From: Solibaculum_A intestinale
GTDB lineage: Bacteria > Bacillota > Clostridia > Oscillospirales > Acutalibacteraceae
Assembly (NCBI RefSeq): GCF_040096205.1
Contig: NZ_JBBMFD010000001.1
Span: 1-64,000, forward strand
DNA: 64,000 nucleotides
Reading direction: 5' to 3'
Positions 1 to 7,653 of the stretch are shown piece by piece; position 1 is the first letter of the stretch, and every line of letters starts with the position of its first letter. The notes beneath the pieces were generated by a model that had not been told where the DNA came from, ran no database searches, and worked only from the letters and a program-made list of their open reading frames with translations. A program made the translations under genes and the position numbers.

Positions 1-147
1 GGGGGGGCCGCGCGCCCGGCGCCGGGCGCTTGCCGGTTCTTCGTAAGCGACTCCATCGACGGGTTCCAGCGGCTGGCGGGGATTCTGCTGGGCAGCGAGG
101 AAAGCCTGGATGTGCGGCAGGTGGACATTGATTCCACCGCCTGTTAA
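1..147 (+). CDS. murI: Glutamate racemase, C-terminal end (partial)
   Basis: This is the last 48 codons of a gene that begins before the window, read in frame 1 and stopping at TAA 145-147. The visible part contains CRFFVSDS, then a helix (GFQRLAGILLG), and ends in VDIDSTAC. This resembles the C-terminal tail of MurI, which converts L-glutamate to D-glutamate for peptidoglycan in the cytoplasm. The catalytic cysteines lie outside the window, so the call rests on the tail and on context. The next genes are a DUF1934 gene and argS, a combination found with murI in Firmicutes. Another protein with a similar tail cannot be excluded. Confidence 0.62.
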   Translation, partial: GGAARPAPGACRFFVSDSIDGFQRLAGILLGSEESLDVRQVDIDSTAC

Positions 148-168
148 CCAATTGAAGGAGATTTTTCA

Positions 169-612
169 TTGAAAAAGGACGTACTCATCGACATCAAAAG
201 CCTTCACCAGGTGGACGATGCTTCTGATACCATGGAGCTGACCACCATCGGGTCCTTTACCCGAATGAACGGCAATTACTATATCACCTACCGGGAATCG
301 GAAGCCACGGGGCTCGACGGCGTGGTGACCACCTTGAAGGTGGAGGGGGACCGGAAGGTCACCCTCATCCGCGGCGGCGCCCAGCATTCCAGGCTGGTTC
401 TGGAAAAGGGCCAGCGCCATCACTGCGCGTACGACACCGGATTCGGCGCCATGATGGTGGGAATTTTCGCCGAGCAGATCGACGTGGAGCTGAAGGAAAC
501 CGGCGGGAAGCTGCATTTTCGCTATAACCTGGACATTAACGCGGACTTAGCCAGCCGCAACGACGTACAAATTACCATCAGAGAGGCAGGAAACAACGCA
601 TGTCAGATGTAG
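169..612 (+). CDS. DUF1934 (YwiB-like) beta-barrel protein
   Basis: A 147-residue protein without signal peptide or membrane segment, rich in alternating beta-strand pattern. Length and pattern fit DUF1934/YwiB, a small lipocalin-like cytoplasmic family of unknown function. The start is TTG at 169, supported by GAAGGAG at 154-160; no better start lies upstream. The gene begins 22 bp after the murI-like stop and its last 13 bases overlap the start of argS, so the three genes are probably one translationally coupled operon. The murI/ywiB/argS neighbourhood is the strongest support for the call. The ligand or partner is not known. Confidence 0.75.
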   Translation: MKKDVLIDIKSLHQVDDASDTMELTTIGSFTRMNGNYYITYRESEATGLDGVVTTLKVEGDRKVTLIRGGAQHSRLVLEKGQRHHCAYDTGFGAMMVGIFAEQIDVELKETGGKLHFRYNLDINADLASRNDVQITIREAGNNACQM

Positions 613-2294
613 TCACAAAAGCAACTGGCCAGCTGCGCGCCGCCATTGAGGACGCGGCGAAAAAGGCCATCGCGGCTTCTACCCTTCCCCAGGGGGAGCT
701 TGCCCCCTTTACCATCGAGGTCCCGGCGGACCGGTCCCACGGGGACTTTGCCGCAAACGCGGCCATGGTCTCCGCCCGCACCCTGCGCACGGCGCCCCGG
801 AAAATCGCCGAGGCCATCGGGGAGCATCTGGACCTGACGGGCACTTACTTTGACCGGGCGGAAATCGCAGGCCCCGGATTTCTCAATTTCTTCTTAAACC
901 CGGGCTATTATGCGGACATTGTCAAGGACGTGCTCGACAAGGGCGACCAATACGGCCGGTCGGACTATGGCAAGGGCGAGCGTGTGGTGGTGGAGTTTGT
1001 CTCCGCAAACCCCACCGGCCCCATGCACATCGGCAACGCCCGGGGCGGCGCTTTGGGCGACGGCATCGCATCGGTGCTGGACGCCGCGGGCTACCAGGTA
1101 TGGCGGGAATTCTATGTAAACGATGCGGGTAACCAGATCGAAAAGTTCGCGCTTTCGTTGGAGGCCCGGTATTTGCAGCATTTTCAGGGGGAGGACGCGG
1201 TTCCTTTCCCGGAGGACGGGTACCACGGGGCGGACATCACCGAGCGGGCTAGGGAATTTGCCGAAGCGTTCGGCGACCGGTATGTAAACGCGGATACGGA
1301 CGAACGCAAAAAGGCGCTGGTGGATTACGTCCTGCCCCGCAACATCGAAGCGCTGCGCCGGGATCTGTCCCGTTACCGCATTGATTACGACGAATGGTTC
1401 CGGGAAAGCGTGCTCCACAACGACGGGGAGCTGAAAGACACCATGGAACTCATGAAGCAGAAAGGCCTTACCTACGAAAAGGACGGGGCTCTTTGGTACA
1501 AGGCCACCGAACACGGCGGCGAAAAGGACGAGGTGCTCATCCGGCAAAACGGCAATCCCACCTATTTTGCGGCGGACATCGCCTATCACCGCAATAAGCT
1601 AGAGAAGCGGGGATTTGACCGGGCGGTCAACGTCTGGGGCGCGGACCACCACGGCCATGTGGCCCGGTTAAAGGGCGCTCTGGACGCCATCGGCCTGGAC
1701 GGCTCCAAGCTGGACATTGTGCTCATGCAGCTGGTGCGGCTGTTCCAGAACGGGGAACCGGTGAAGGTTTCCAAGCGCACGGGCAAGTCCATCACCCTGG
1801 CGACCCTGCTCGACGAAATCCCGCTGGACGCGGCCCGGTTCTTTTTTAACCTGCGGGAATCCACCAGCCAGCTGGACTTTGATTTAGGGCTAGCGGTGGA
1901 GCAGTCCTCCCAGAATCCGGTGTATTACGTGCAGTACGCCCACGCGCGCATCTGCTCGATTCTCAAAAATCTCAAGGAGGAAGGAGTGACTCCCCGGGCC
2001 TGCACCCGCGAGGAGCTCATCGCCCTGCAAGCGCCCGAGGAGCGCGAGCTCATCCGTCACCTTTCCGCTTATACCGGTGAAATCATTGAAGCAGCCAAGG
2101 CCTACGACCCGGCCCGCATCACCCGGTACGCCATCGACCTTGCCACTTTGTTCCACAAGTTCTATAACGCCTGCCACGTCAAAGGCGAAAACGAGCCGCT
2201 GATGCAGGCGCGCCTGAATCTGTGCATGGCGGTGCGCGGGGTGCTGCACAATGTGCTGGCGCTTCTGAAAATCACTGCGCCGGAAAGCATGTAA
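600..2294 (+). CDS. argS: Arginyl-tRNA synthetase
   Basis: Class I aminoacyl-tRNA synthetase charging tRNA-Arg, 564 residues, the normal ArgS length. The N-terminal 110 residues form the ArgS-specific tRNA-binding domain. The HIGH signature appears as HIGN in the segment NPTGPMHIGN (about residues 137-146), and the KMSKS equivalent is VSKRT near residue 389. The C-terminal part, from about residue 440, is the helical anticodon-binding (DALR) domain and contains the conserved YVQYAHARICS stretch. The start ATG at 600 overlaps the DUF1934 gene by 13 bp. No T-box is seen before it, so any control comes from the upstream operon promoter outside the window. Confidence 0.98.
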   Translation: MSDVVTKATGQLRAAIEDAAKKAIAASTLPQGELAPFTIEVPADRSHGDFAANAAMVSARTLRTAPRKIAEAIGEHLDLTGTYFDRAEIAGPGFLNFFLNPGYYADIVKDVLDKGDQYGRSDYGKGERVVVEFVSANPTGPMHIGNARGGALGDGIASVLDAAGYQVWREFYVNDAGNQIEKFALSLEARYLQHFQGEDAVPFPEDGYHGADITERAREFAEAFGDRYVNADTDERKKALVDYVLPRNIEALRRDLSRYRIDYDEWFRESVLHNDGELKDTMELMKQKGLTYEKDGALWYKATEHGGEKDEVLIRQNGNPTYFAADIAYHRNKLEKRGFDRAVNVWGADHHGHVARLKGALDAIGLDGSKLDIVLMQLVRLFQNGEPVKVSKRTGKSITLATLLDEIPLDAARFFFNLRESTSQLDFDLGLAVEQSSQNPVYYVQYAHARICSILKNLKEEGVTPRACTREELIALQAPEERELIRHLSAYTGEIIEAAKAYDPARITRYAIDLATLFHKFYNACHVKGENEPLMQARLNLCMAVRGVLHNVLALLKITAPESM

Positions 2295-2319
2295 TTCGTT
2301 CCTTCCCTTCCTCAGAGGT

Positions 2320-2347
2320 TTGCAGAAAACAAAACCTATGCTAAAAT
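2320..2347 (+). promoter_or_regulatory. Sigma-A-type promoter for the homocysteine methyltransferase gene
   Basis: TTGCAG at 2320-2325 and TAAAAT at 2342-2347 are separated by 16 bp. They lie between the argS stop and the next start codon, 22 bp before the first possible ATG. Confidence 0.6.
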
Positions 2348-2368
2348 AGGAAAAGAGACGGGGCCTGG

Positions 2369-3637
2369 ATGCCAGACCCAAAGGTTTTGACTCATACAAA
2401 GGAGCTGAACATCAACCAAATGGACGTTCCATTTAAGCTGCCCCTTCTGCTGGACGGGGCCACCGGAACCAACCTCATCGCCGCTGGAATGCCCCGGGGC
2501 GTCTGCCCGGAGCAATGGATTTTAGAAAATCCCAAGCCGCTGCAGGACTTGCAGCGCAGCTTTATCGAAGCGGGGTCGGACGCGGTCTTAGCCCCTACCT
2601 TCGGCGCCAACCGGGCCCGGCTCTCCTTTTATAAGCTGGCCGACCAGGTGGAGGAAATGAACGCCCGCCTGGTGGCGCTTTCCAAAGAGGCGGCGGCCGG
2701 CCGTGCGCTGGTGGGCGCGGACCTGTCTCCCACGGGGCTGTTCATCGAGCCCTTCGGCGAGGCGAGCTTCGAGGAGATTGTGGAGATTTATAAGGAACAG
2801 GTGGAGGTTCTCAAGGAGGCGGGGGCAGACTTCGTCTTTTGCGAGACGATGATGAACCTGTCCGATATCCGGGCCGCCCTGCTGGCGGCCAAGGAAACAG
2901 GCCTGCCGGTCTTTTGCAGCATCACGGTGGACAAAACGGGGCACACCCTGTCGGGCGCGTCCTTGCTGCCTACCCTCATCACGCTGCAGAGCATGGGGGC
3001 CAGCGCCGTGGGGCTCAACTGCTCCACCGGCCCTGCGGACATGCTTCCTTTCCTGGCGGAAGCCGCCTCTCATGCCACTGTTCCCCTCATCGCCAAGCCC
3101 AACGCCGGTCTGCCCGATTCCGACGACGGGGATTACCTGCCTCCCGAGGCGTTCGCCAAGGAGCTATCCGCCCTGCTCGACGCTGGGGTTACCATCATTG
3201 GCGGCTGCTGCGGTTCTACGCCCGCACACATCGCGGCGCTGCGCGAGCTGCTCGACCGGAAGGTTCTGCCGGCAAAGGCAGAGGAGCCGGACGCCTATGC
3301 CGCCGCCAGAGAGGGCGAAGCCTTCTTTTTGGGGGACGACATCACGTTGAGCGATCCGGTGGAATGCGACCTGGACCTGGCGGACAACCTCATTGACATG
3401 GAGGACGAACAGGTAAGCGCCGTCTTGGTGCATATCCGCAACCGGGAAGATGCCCTGCTGTTTGCGGAAAACGCGCACATGTCCCGCCTGCCCGTGTGCT
3501 TCTCCGCCGACGGCCCCGAAGGTCTGGATACCGCCCTGCGGCTTTACCAAGGCCGGGCGCTGGTGGATTCGGACAGCGAGATGGACCCGGACGCTCTGCA
3601 TACCATCGCCGCTAAATACGGCGCCATCGTGTTCTAG
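2369..3637 (+). CDS. Homocysteine S-methyltransferase family protein with extra C-terminal domain
   Basis: Zn-dependent methyltransferase of the BhmT/MetH N-terminal barrel family, expected to move a methyl group onto homocysteine. The barrel occupies about residues 20-310: LLLDGATGTNL near the N-terminus, and zinc-ligand motifs GLNC (about residue 216) and GGCCGSTP (about residues 277-284). A further 110 residues follow. They end in GRALVDSDSEMDPDALHTIA, which faintly resembles the beginning of the pterin-binding domain of MetH. No cobalamin-binding domain is present. The first ATG is at 2369, but ATG 2420 gives a barrel-proximal start and is preceded by AAAGGAG at 2398-2404 with long spacing, so the start is uncertain. 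The physiological methyl donor is unknown. Confidence 0.85.
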   Translation: MPDPKVLTHTKELNINQMDVPFKLPLLLDGATGTNLIAAGMPRGVCPEQWILENPKPLQDLQRSFIEAGSDAVLAPTFGANRARLSFYKLADQVEEMNARLVALSKEAAAGRALVGADLSPTGLFIEPFGEASFEEIVEIYKEQVEVLKEAGADFVFCETMMNLSDIRAALLAAKETGLPVFCSITVDKTGHTLSGASLLPTLITLQSMGASAVGLNCSTGPADMLPFLAEAASHATVPLIAKPNAGLPDSDDGDYLPPEAFAKELSALLDAGVTIIGGCCGSTPAHIAALRELLDRKVLPAKAEEPDAYAAAREGEAFFLGDDITLSDPVECDLDLADNLIDMEDEQVSAVLVHIRNREDALLFAENAHMSRLPVCFSADGPEGLDTALRLYQGRALVDSDSEMDPDALHTIAAKYGAIVF

Positions 3638-3656
3638 TGAAAAATGGATTGCAGCG

Positions 3657-3693
3657 AAAGGAGAAGGGCTCTTTTAAGAGCCCTTCTCCTTTC
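3657..3693 (+). terminator. Intrinsic terminator after the methyltransferase gene
   Basis: A long perfect stem (5' arm from 3657, 3' arm ending 3692) built on GGAGAAGGGCTC and its complement, loop TTTTAA, then a T-rich tail. It begins 20 bp after the stop codon. Confidence 0.9.
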
Positions 3694-3903
3694 TTTCGAT
3701 CTCCGCCCTCTGCCACAGCATGTACGTCTTTAGTATTTCCCCGGATGCATTTCATCCGCGCCGCTGCTCCCAGGCGGCATCCGGCCTTCTCCTTCTCATC
3801 CTTTCCTGTGCTACGGAAAGGGATCCCGCATTTTTCGTCCCGGTCCCTTTCGTTTGGAATGCTCCAAGCGTGGCATGTAAGGCAAAATTATCAGATTCAG
3901 GGC
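3694..3903. other. Intergenic stretch without recognised features
   Basis: About 210 bp between the terminator and the rpmG promoter. Open frames run through it, one of them in frame with rpmG, but none has a ribosome-binding site or a recognisable protein pattern. Nothing else is seen. Confidence 0.5.
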
Positions 3904-3932
3904 TTGACGGGGGATGGGACATGTGTTAAAAT
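3904..3932 (+). promoter_or_regulatory. Promoter of the rpmG-secE-nusG ribosomal cluster
   Basis: TTGACG at 3904-3909 and TAAAAT at 3927-3932 with exactly 17 bp between them. It is followed by an 80-nt leader to rpmG. Confidence 0.85.
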
Positions 3933-4014
3933 AATTACACCTCTGAATGGGCTTATTTTTTTTGCCCGATTGAGGGAGGCCAAAATTATTCCGTCACACG
4001 GGAGGTGCCGAACA

Positions 4015-4164
4015 ATGAGAGTCAAAATTACCCTTTCTTGCAGCGAGTGCAAGCAGCGCAACTACAACACCATGAAGAACAAGAAGAACGATCCCGATCG
4101 GCTTCAGATGAACAAGTACTGCCGCTTCTGCAAGAAGCACACGCTCCACAAGGAAACCAAATAA
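4015..4164 (+). CDS. rpmG: 50S ribosomal protein L33
   Basis: A 49-residue basic protein with two CxxC pairs (CSEC near residue 9 and CRFC near residue 37), i.e. the zinc-binding form of L33. It is a small protein of the large ribosomal subunit. ATG 4015 follows GGAGGTG at 4001-4007; an open frame extends far upstream but has no start signal there. It is first in the rpmG-secE-nusG order that is typical of bacteria. Confidence 0.97.
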   Translation: MRVKITLSCSECKQRNYNTMKNKKNDPDRLQMNKYCRFCKKHTLHKETK

Positions 4165-4185
4165 GACCAGACGGGAGGAAGAAAG

Positions 4186-4431
4186 ATGTCTGACGTTACC
4201 ACTGAGGTCAAAAAGCCGGAAAAGGAAAAAAAGAGCTTCTTTTCGAAAGTGGGCAAATTTTTCCGCGGCTATGTCAGCGAATTCAAAAAGATCGTCTGGC
4301 CGACCTGGAAACAGGTCAGAAAGAACACCCTTGTTACCATCGTCATGGTAATTGCCGTGGGCATTTTCATCTGGCTGCTGGACTTTGCGTTTGGCTGGCT
4401 TCTGGATTTTGTTCTGGGCTTGATCGGCTGA
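4186..4431 (+). CDS. secE: Preprotein translocase subunit SecE
   Basis: An 81-residue protein: a charged N-terminus, the conserved amphipathic segment around EFKKIVWPTWKQ (about residues 30-41), and one C-terminal membrane helix. This is the single-span form of SecE found in Gram-positive bacteria, which clamps the SecY channel. It sits 21 bp after rpmG and 18 bp before nusG, in the usual operon. Confidence 0.97.
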   Translation: MSDVTTEVKKPEKEKKSFFSKVGKFFRGYVSEFKKIVWPTWKQVRKNTLVTIVMVIAVGIFIWLLDFAFGWLLDFVLGLIG

Positions 4432-4449
4432 TGAGAGGAAGTAGGGTAC

Positions 4450-4971
4450 ATGGCTGAAACAGCGAAATGGTACGTGGTGCACACCTTTTCCGGATATGAG
4501 AACAAGGTGGCGACCAATTTGCAGACCATGGTGGAGAATCGAAAGCTCCACGACCTGATTCAGGAAATCCGGGTCCCGACTGAAACCGTCGTCGAGCTGA
4601 CGGACAATAAGAAGCGCGAGGTGGAGCGCAAGCTCTTCCCGGGCTATGTCCTGGTAAAAATGGTGATGACAGACGATAGCTGGTATGTGGTGCGCAACAC
4701 GCGCGGCTGCACCGGCTTTGTCGGGCCTGAGTCGAAACCGGTTCCCCTGACGGAGGAAGAAGTTTTGGCTTTGGGCGTCGAAAAGAAGAACTTTGTCGTC
4801 AATTACGCGGTGGGCGACAACGTCCGCATTGTGGACGGTCCGCTGGAAGGCTTCATCGGCATCGTCGAGGAGCTGGACACGGAGAAGAACAGCGTACGGG
4901 TCCGTATTTCCATGTTCGGACGGGAAACGCCGGTCGAGCTGGAGCTGGATCAAGCGGAGCCGGTGGAATAA
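4450..4971 (+). CDS. nusG: Transcription termination/antitermination protein NusG
   Basis: A 173-residue NusG: an N-terminal NGN domain beginning KWYVVHTFSGYENKVA, which binds the RNA polymerase clamp, a linker, and a C-terminal KOW domain containing VRIVDGPLEGFIG (about residues 124-136). It links RNA polymerase to ribosomes or Rho and affects pausing. The position between secE and rplK is canonical. Confidence 0.98.
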   Translation: MAETAKWYVVHTFSGYENKVATNLQTMVENRKLHDLIQEIRVPTETVVELTDNKKREVERKLFPGYVLVKMVMTDDSWYVVRNTRGCTGFVGPESKPVPLTEEEVLALGVEKKNFVVNYAVGDNVRIVDGPLEGFIGIVEELDTEKNSVRVRISMFGRETPVELELDQAEPVE

Positions 4972-5113
4972 CCGGTTGTCCGCATTGCTTTGAAACGAAC
5001 GGCTGCCGCCGTTTGCTTGGAGCGTTTCGCTCCTCGGGGCCTAAGGGCTCCGGTGGGAGGAGGATGCATCGGAATCCTCCGCCAATTACCACGTTATTTT
5101 GGAGGTGCAAACA
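4972..5113 (+). promoter_or_regulatory. Leader between nusG and rplK with several hairpins
   Basis: This 142-nt gap holds GGAGCG/CGCTCC around 5019-5033 and GGAGGAT/ATCCTCC around 5058-5079, followed by the rplK ribosome-binding site GGAGGTG at 5101-5107. There is no U-run. In other bacteria L1 represses rplK-rplA from a site near the start of rplK. An L1-responsive structure is therefore possible here but is not demonstrated by the sequence. Confidence 0.4.
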
Positions 5114-5539
5114 ATGGCACAAAAGGTTACGGGTTACATCAAATTGCAGATCCCGGCCGGAAAGGCCACCCCTGCGCCGCCTGTCGGCCCTGCACTGGGT
5201 CAGCACGGCGTCAACATCATGGCATTTACCAAGGAATTCAACGAGCGCACCAAGAACGATGCGGGTCTCATCATCCCGGTGATCATCACCGTGTATGCGG
5301 ACCGCTCCTTCACATTCGTCACCAAGACCCCGCCGGCTGCGGTCCTCATCAAGAAGGCCTGCGGCATTGAGAGTGGTTCTGGTGTCCCCAACAAGACGAA
5401 GGTTGCGCAGATTACCAAGGAACAAATCCGTAAAATCGCGGAGCAGAAAATGCCCGACCTCAACGCTGCAAATGTAGAGGCTGCCATGTCCATGGTCGCC
5501 GGTACTGCCCGCAGCATGGGCGTCACGGTCGCTGATTAG
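5114..5539 (+). CDS. rplK: 50S ribosomal protein L11
   Basis: A 141-residue L11 with the glycine/proline-rich N-terminal domain (PPVGPALGQHGVNIMAF) and the C-terminal rRNA-binding domain. It forms the GTPase-associated centre with 23S rRNA helices 43/44 and is needed for stringent-response signalling. ATG 5114 is placed by GGAGGTG at 5101-5107; a frame extension five codons upstream is not needed. Confidence 0.98.
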   Translation: MAQKVTGYIKLQIPAGKATPAPPVGPALGQHGVNIMAFTKEFNERTKNDAGLIIPVIITVYADRSFTFVTKTPPAAVLIKKACGIESGSGVPNKTKVAQITKEQIRKIAEQKMPDLNAANVEAAMSMVAGTARSMGVTVAD

Positions 5540-5595
5540 TCACGCCCGGGTGGGAGGAAATCATCCGTTATACCACTCAACAGGAGGAAAAGCTA

Positions 5596-6291
5596 ATGAA
5601 ACACGGTAAAAAATATAACGATTCCGTCAAGTTGGTGGATTCCACCAAGCAGTACGACCGGGACGAGGCCCTCGACCTGGTGGTAAAGACGGCAAAAGCC
5701 AAGTTCGATGAGACCGTCGAAGTGCACATCAAGCTGGGTGTTGACGGCCGTCATGCCGACCAGCAGGTCCGCGGCGCGGTGGTTCTTCCCAACGGCACCG
5801 GCAAGAAGGTCCGTGTGCTGGTTTTCTGCAAGGGCGACAATGTGCAGCTCGCTAAGGACGCCGGTGCGGAATATGTGGGCGATGCCGACTTGGTTGCTAA
5901 GATCCAGGGCGAAGGTTGGATGGATTTCGACGTGGTCATCGCCACTCCCGACATGATGGGTGTGGTAGGTCGTCTCGGTAAGGTGCTCGGCCCCCGCGGC
6001 CTGATGCCTAATCCCAAGGCTGGTACCGTTACGCCGGACGTGGCCCGTGCGGTCAAAGAGGCGAAGGCTGGTAAGATCGAGTACCGTCTCGACAAGACCA
6101 ACATCATCCACTGCCCCATCGGCAAGGCCTCTTTTGGTCCCGAGAAGCTGGGCGAGAACTTCGACACCCTGGTGGGTGCCGTTCTCAAGGCGAAGCCGGC
6201 GGCGGCCAAGGGCCAGTACATCCGCTCTCTGGTGGTTTCCGCCACTATGGGCCCCGGTGTCCGTCTCAACCCGGCCAAGTATGTTGGCTAA
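5596..6291 (+). CDS. rplA: 50S ribosomal protein L1
   Basis: A 231-residue L1 of the large-subunit L1 stalk, which moves deacylated tRNA out of the E site. Family landmarks visible are GKYNDSVKLVD-like N-terminal residues, VRVLVF, LGKVLGPRGLMPNPKAGT (about residues 130-147) and the C-terminal LNPAKY. AGGAGG lies 12 bp upstream of ATG 5596. It follows rplK by 56 bp and no terminator separates them. Confidence 0.98.
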   Translation: MKHGKKYNDSVKLVDSTKQYDRDEALDLVVKTAKAKFDETVEVHIKLGVDGRHADQQVRGAVVLPNGTGKKVRVLVFCKGDNVQLAKDAGAEYVGDADLVAKIQGEGWMDFDVVIATPDMMGVVGRLGKVLGPRGLMPNPKAGTVTPDVARAVKEAKAGKIEYRLDKTNIIHCPIGKASFGPEKLGENFDTLVGAVLKAKPAAAKGQYIRSLVVSATMGPGVRLNPAKYVG

Positions 6292-6306
6292 ACTTTGCTG
6301 AATGGA

Positions 6307-6335
6307 TTGACATGGAAGAAATTCTGTGTTATTCT
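6307..6335 (+). promoter_or_regulatory. Promoter of rplJ-rplL
   Basis: Consensus TTGACA at 6307-6312 and TATTCT at 6330-6335 with 17 bp spacing, directly upstream of the L10 leader. rplJL can therefore be transcribed separately from rplKA. Confidence 0.88.
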
Positions 6336-6341
6336 AAAAGA

Positions 6342-6515
6342 AACGCTGTTCTTACCCTAAGACAGCAGGTGCTTTGTGCGTAATGGTTTAACCGCCTGCC
6401 GAGGAGAAAGAGCGCAGAAGATCCGAGCGCGGAGATTTCCGCTTTCGTATGTGTCTGTATGCCCTTCCCATCGGCCTGACGGGAAGGGCTTTTTTCGTGC
6501 AAAATCTTTGATACC
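6342..6515 (+). promoter_or_regulatory. Ribosomal protein L10 leader
   Basis: The leader contains the conserved L10-binding core: AAGACAGCAGGTG near 6359-6371 and CCGCCTGCCGAGGAG near 6391-6405, which pair through the GCAGG/CCTGC blocks. A strong terminator hairpin then follows at 6461-6496. In other Firmicutes, excess L10(L12)4 binds this RNA and lowers expression of rplJL. The arrangement here (promoter, leader, terminator, rplJ) implies attenuation by premature termination. Confidence 0.88.
6461..6496 (+). terminator. Attenuator hairpin in the L10 leader
   Basis: GCCCTTCCC and GGGAAGGGC form a nine-pair stem and are followed by six T residues. It ends about 20 bp before the rplJ ribosome-binding site, so it probably acts as a regulated terminator of the leader. 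Confidence 0.9.
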
Positions 6516-6529
6516 GGAGGTGAAAGAAT

Positions 6530-7060
6530 TTGCCAAGCGAAAAGATTTTGGAGCAAAAGAAGCAGTTGGTCAGTGACCTTTCTGAAAAGCTTAAGAACTC
6601 GGTAGCCGGCGTCCTGGTCAGCTACAAGGGTATTTCCGTGGCGGACGACACCAAGCTGCGCAGCGATCTGCGTGCGGCTGGCGTGGAATACGGCGTTGTG
6701 AAGAACACGATGCTGCATCTGGCAGCCGAAAAGGCGGACTTAAGCGAACTCGACAGCGTCCTCACCGGTACGACTGCTCTTGCTATCAGCGCGGAAGATC
6801 ATGTGGCGGCGGCAAAGGTGCTCAAGAAGTTTGCCGAAACCCACAAGACCTTTGAAATCAAGGCGGGCTTTGTCGAGGGCAAGGTCATCGACAAGGCTGG
6901 CGTGGAAGAACTCGCGGAACTGCCCTCCAAGGAGCAGCTCGTTGCCCAGGTCCTCGGCGGCTTGAATGCCCCGATTACCGGTCTTGTGTACGTTCTCAAC
7001 GCGAACATTACCGGTCTGGCGCGTGTCCTCAATGCTATTGCGGAGAAAAAGGGCGCGTAA
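6530..7060 (+). CDS. rplJ: 50S ribosomal protein L10
   Basis: A 176-residue L10, the base of the L7/L12 stalk. It has the N-terminal rRNA-binding domain (SYKGISVADDTKLRSDLR, about residues 34-51) and a C-terminal helix that carries L7/L12 dimers. It starts at TTG 6530, placed by GGAGGTG at 6516-6522 with 7 bp spacing. It is autoregulated through the leader upstream and followed after 49 bp by rplL. Confidence 0.97.
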   Translation: MPSEKILEQKKQLVSDLSEKLKNSVAGVLVSYKGISVADDTKLRSDLRAAGVEYGVVKNTMLHLAAEKADLSELDSVLTGTTALAISAEDHVAAAKVLKKFAETHKTFEIKAGFVEGKVIDKAGVEELAELPSKEQLVAQVLGGLNAPITGLVYVLNANITGLARVLNAIAEKKGA

Positions 7061-7109
7061 GGTTTTCCTACAAACTTAAATTTGCTATGATATGATGGAG
7101 GTAACAAAA

Positions 7110-7490
7110 ATGTCTGATAAGGTTTTAAAGCTCATTGAAGATGTCAAGACTCTTTCCGTTCTGGAGCTCTCCGAGCTCGTTAAGGCTCTCGAAGAAGAAT
7201 TCGGCGTTTCTGCTGCGGCTCCGGTTGCGGTTGCTGCTGCGGCTCCGGCTGCTGGCGGTGCTGCTGCTGCGGAAGAGAAGACTGAGTTTGACGTTGTCCT
7301 GAAGGAAGTCGGCGCCAACAAGATCGCGGTCATCAAGGTTGTCCGTGAGATCACCGGCCTGGGTCTGAAGGAAGCTAAGGAAGTCGTTGACAACGCTCCG
7401 AAGGCTCTCAAGGAAGGCGTTTCCAAGGATGATGCCGATGCGATCGCTGCTAAGCTTAAGGAAGCCGGCGCGACTGCGGAAATCAAATAA
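7110..7490 (+). CDS. rplL: 50S ribosomal protein L7/L12
   Basis: A 126-residue stalk protein: an N-terminal dimerisation domain (LIEDVKTLSVLELSELV), an Ala/Gly/Pro-rich flexible hinge (about residues 36-56), and a C-terminal factor-binding domain with KIAVIKVVREITGLGLKEAK. It recruits translation GTPases. ATG 7110 has a GGAGGTAAC site just upstream; in-frame codons further upstream are not used. A terminator follows directly, so this operon ends here and does not run on into rpoB. Confidence 0.98.
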   Translation: MSDKVLKLIEDVKTLSVLELSELVKALEEEFGVSAAAPVAVAAAAPAAGGAAAAEEKTEFDVVLKEVGANKIAVIKVVREITGLGLKEAKEVVDNAPKALKEGVSKDDADAIAAKLKEAGATAEIK

Positions 7491-7510
7491 GTTTCCTTTG
7501 GTCAATCAGA

Positions 7511-7543
7511 AAAGGGCCCTGGCTGATAGCCAGGGCCCTTTTT
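7511..7543 (+). terminator. Terminator of the rplJL operon
   Basis: AAAGGGCCCTGGCT and AGCCAGGGCCCTTT form a near-perfect stem with a short loop, followed by a T-run, starting 20 bp after the rplL stop. Confidence 0.95.
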
Positions 7544-7577
7544 GCGTATAAAAGGACGAAACCTGTCCGTTTGTGTA

Positions 7578-7620
7578 TTGACAGGAAATCTGATATTGAT
7601 TATATTATATATATAATATA
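7578..7620 (+). promoter_or_regulatory. Promoter with overlapping palindromic operator for the MarR operon
   Basis: TTGACA at 7578-7583 and TATATT at 7601-7606 are 17 bp apart. Bases 7601-7620 form a perfect 20-bp palindrome of A and T only, lying on the -10 element and the expected transcription start. Such a site fits binding by a dimeric MarR repressor encoded just downstream. Autoregulation is an inference. Confidence 0.75.
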
Positions 7621-7653
7621 TTTATTATATTGAATAGCGGAGGGGGGAACGGT

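Noticed and set aside
894..1589. A 231-codon antisense frame over argS
   Set aside because: No start signal or recognisable domains; argS fills the region with intact motifs.
3637..4014. N-terminal extension of rpmG in the same frame
   Set aside because: It would pass through a terminator and a consensus promoter; L33 has its normal length from ATG 4015.
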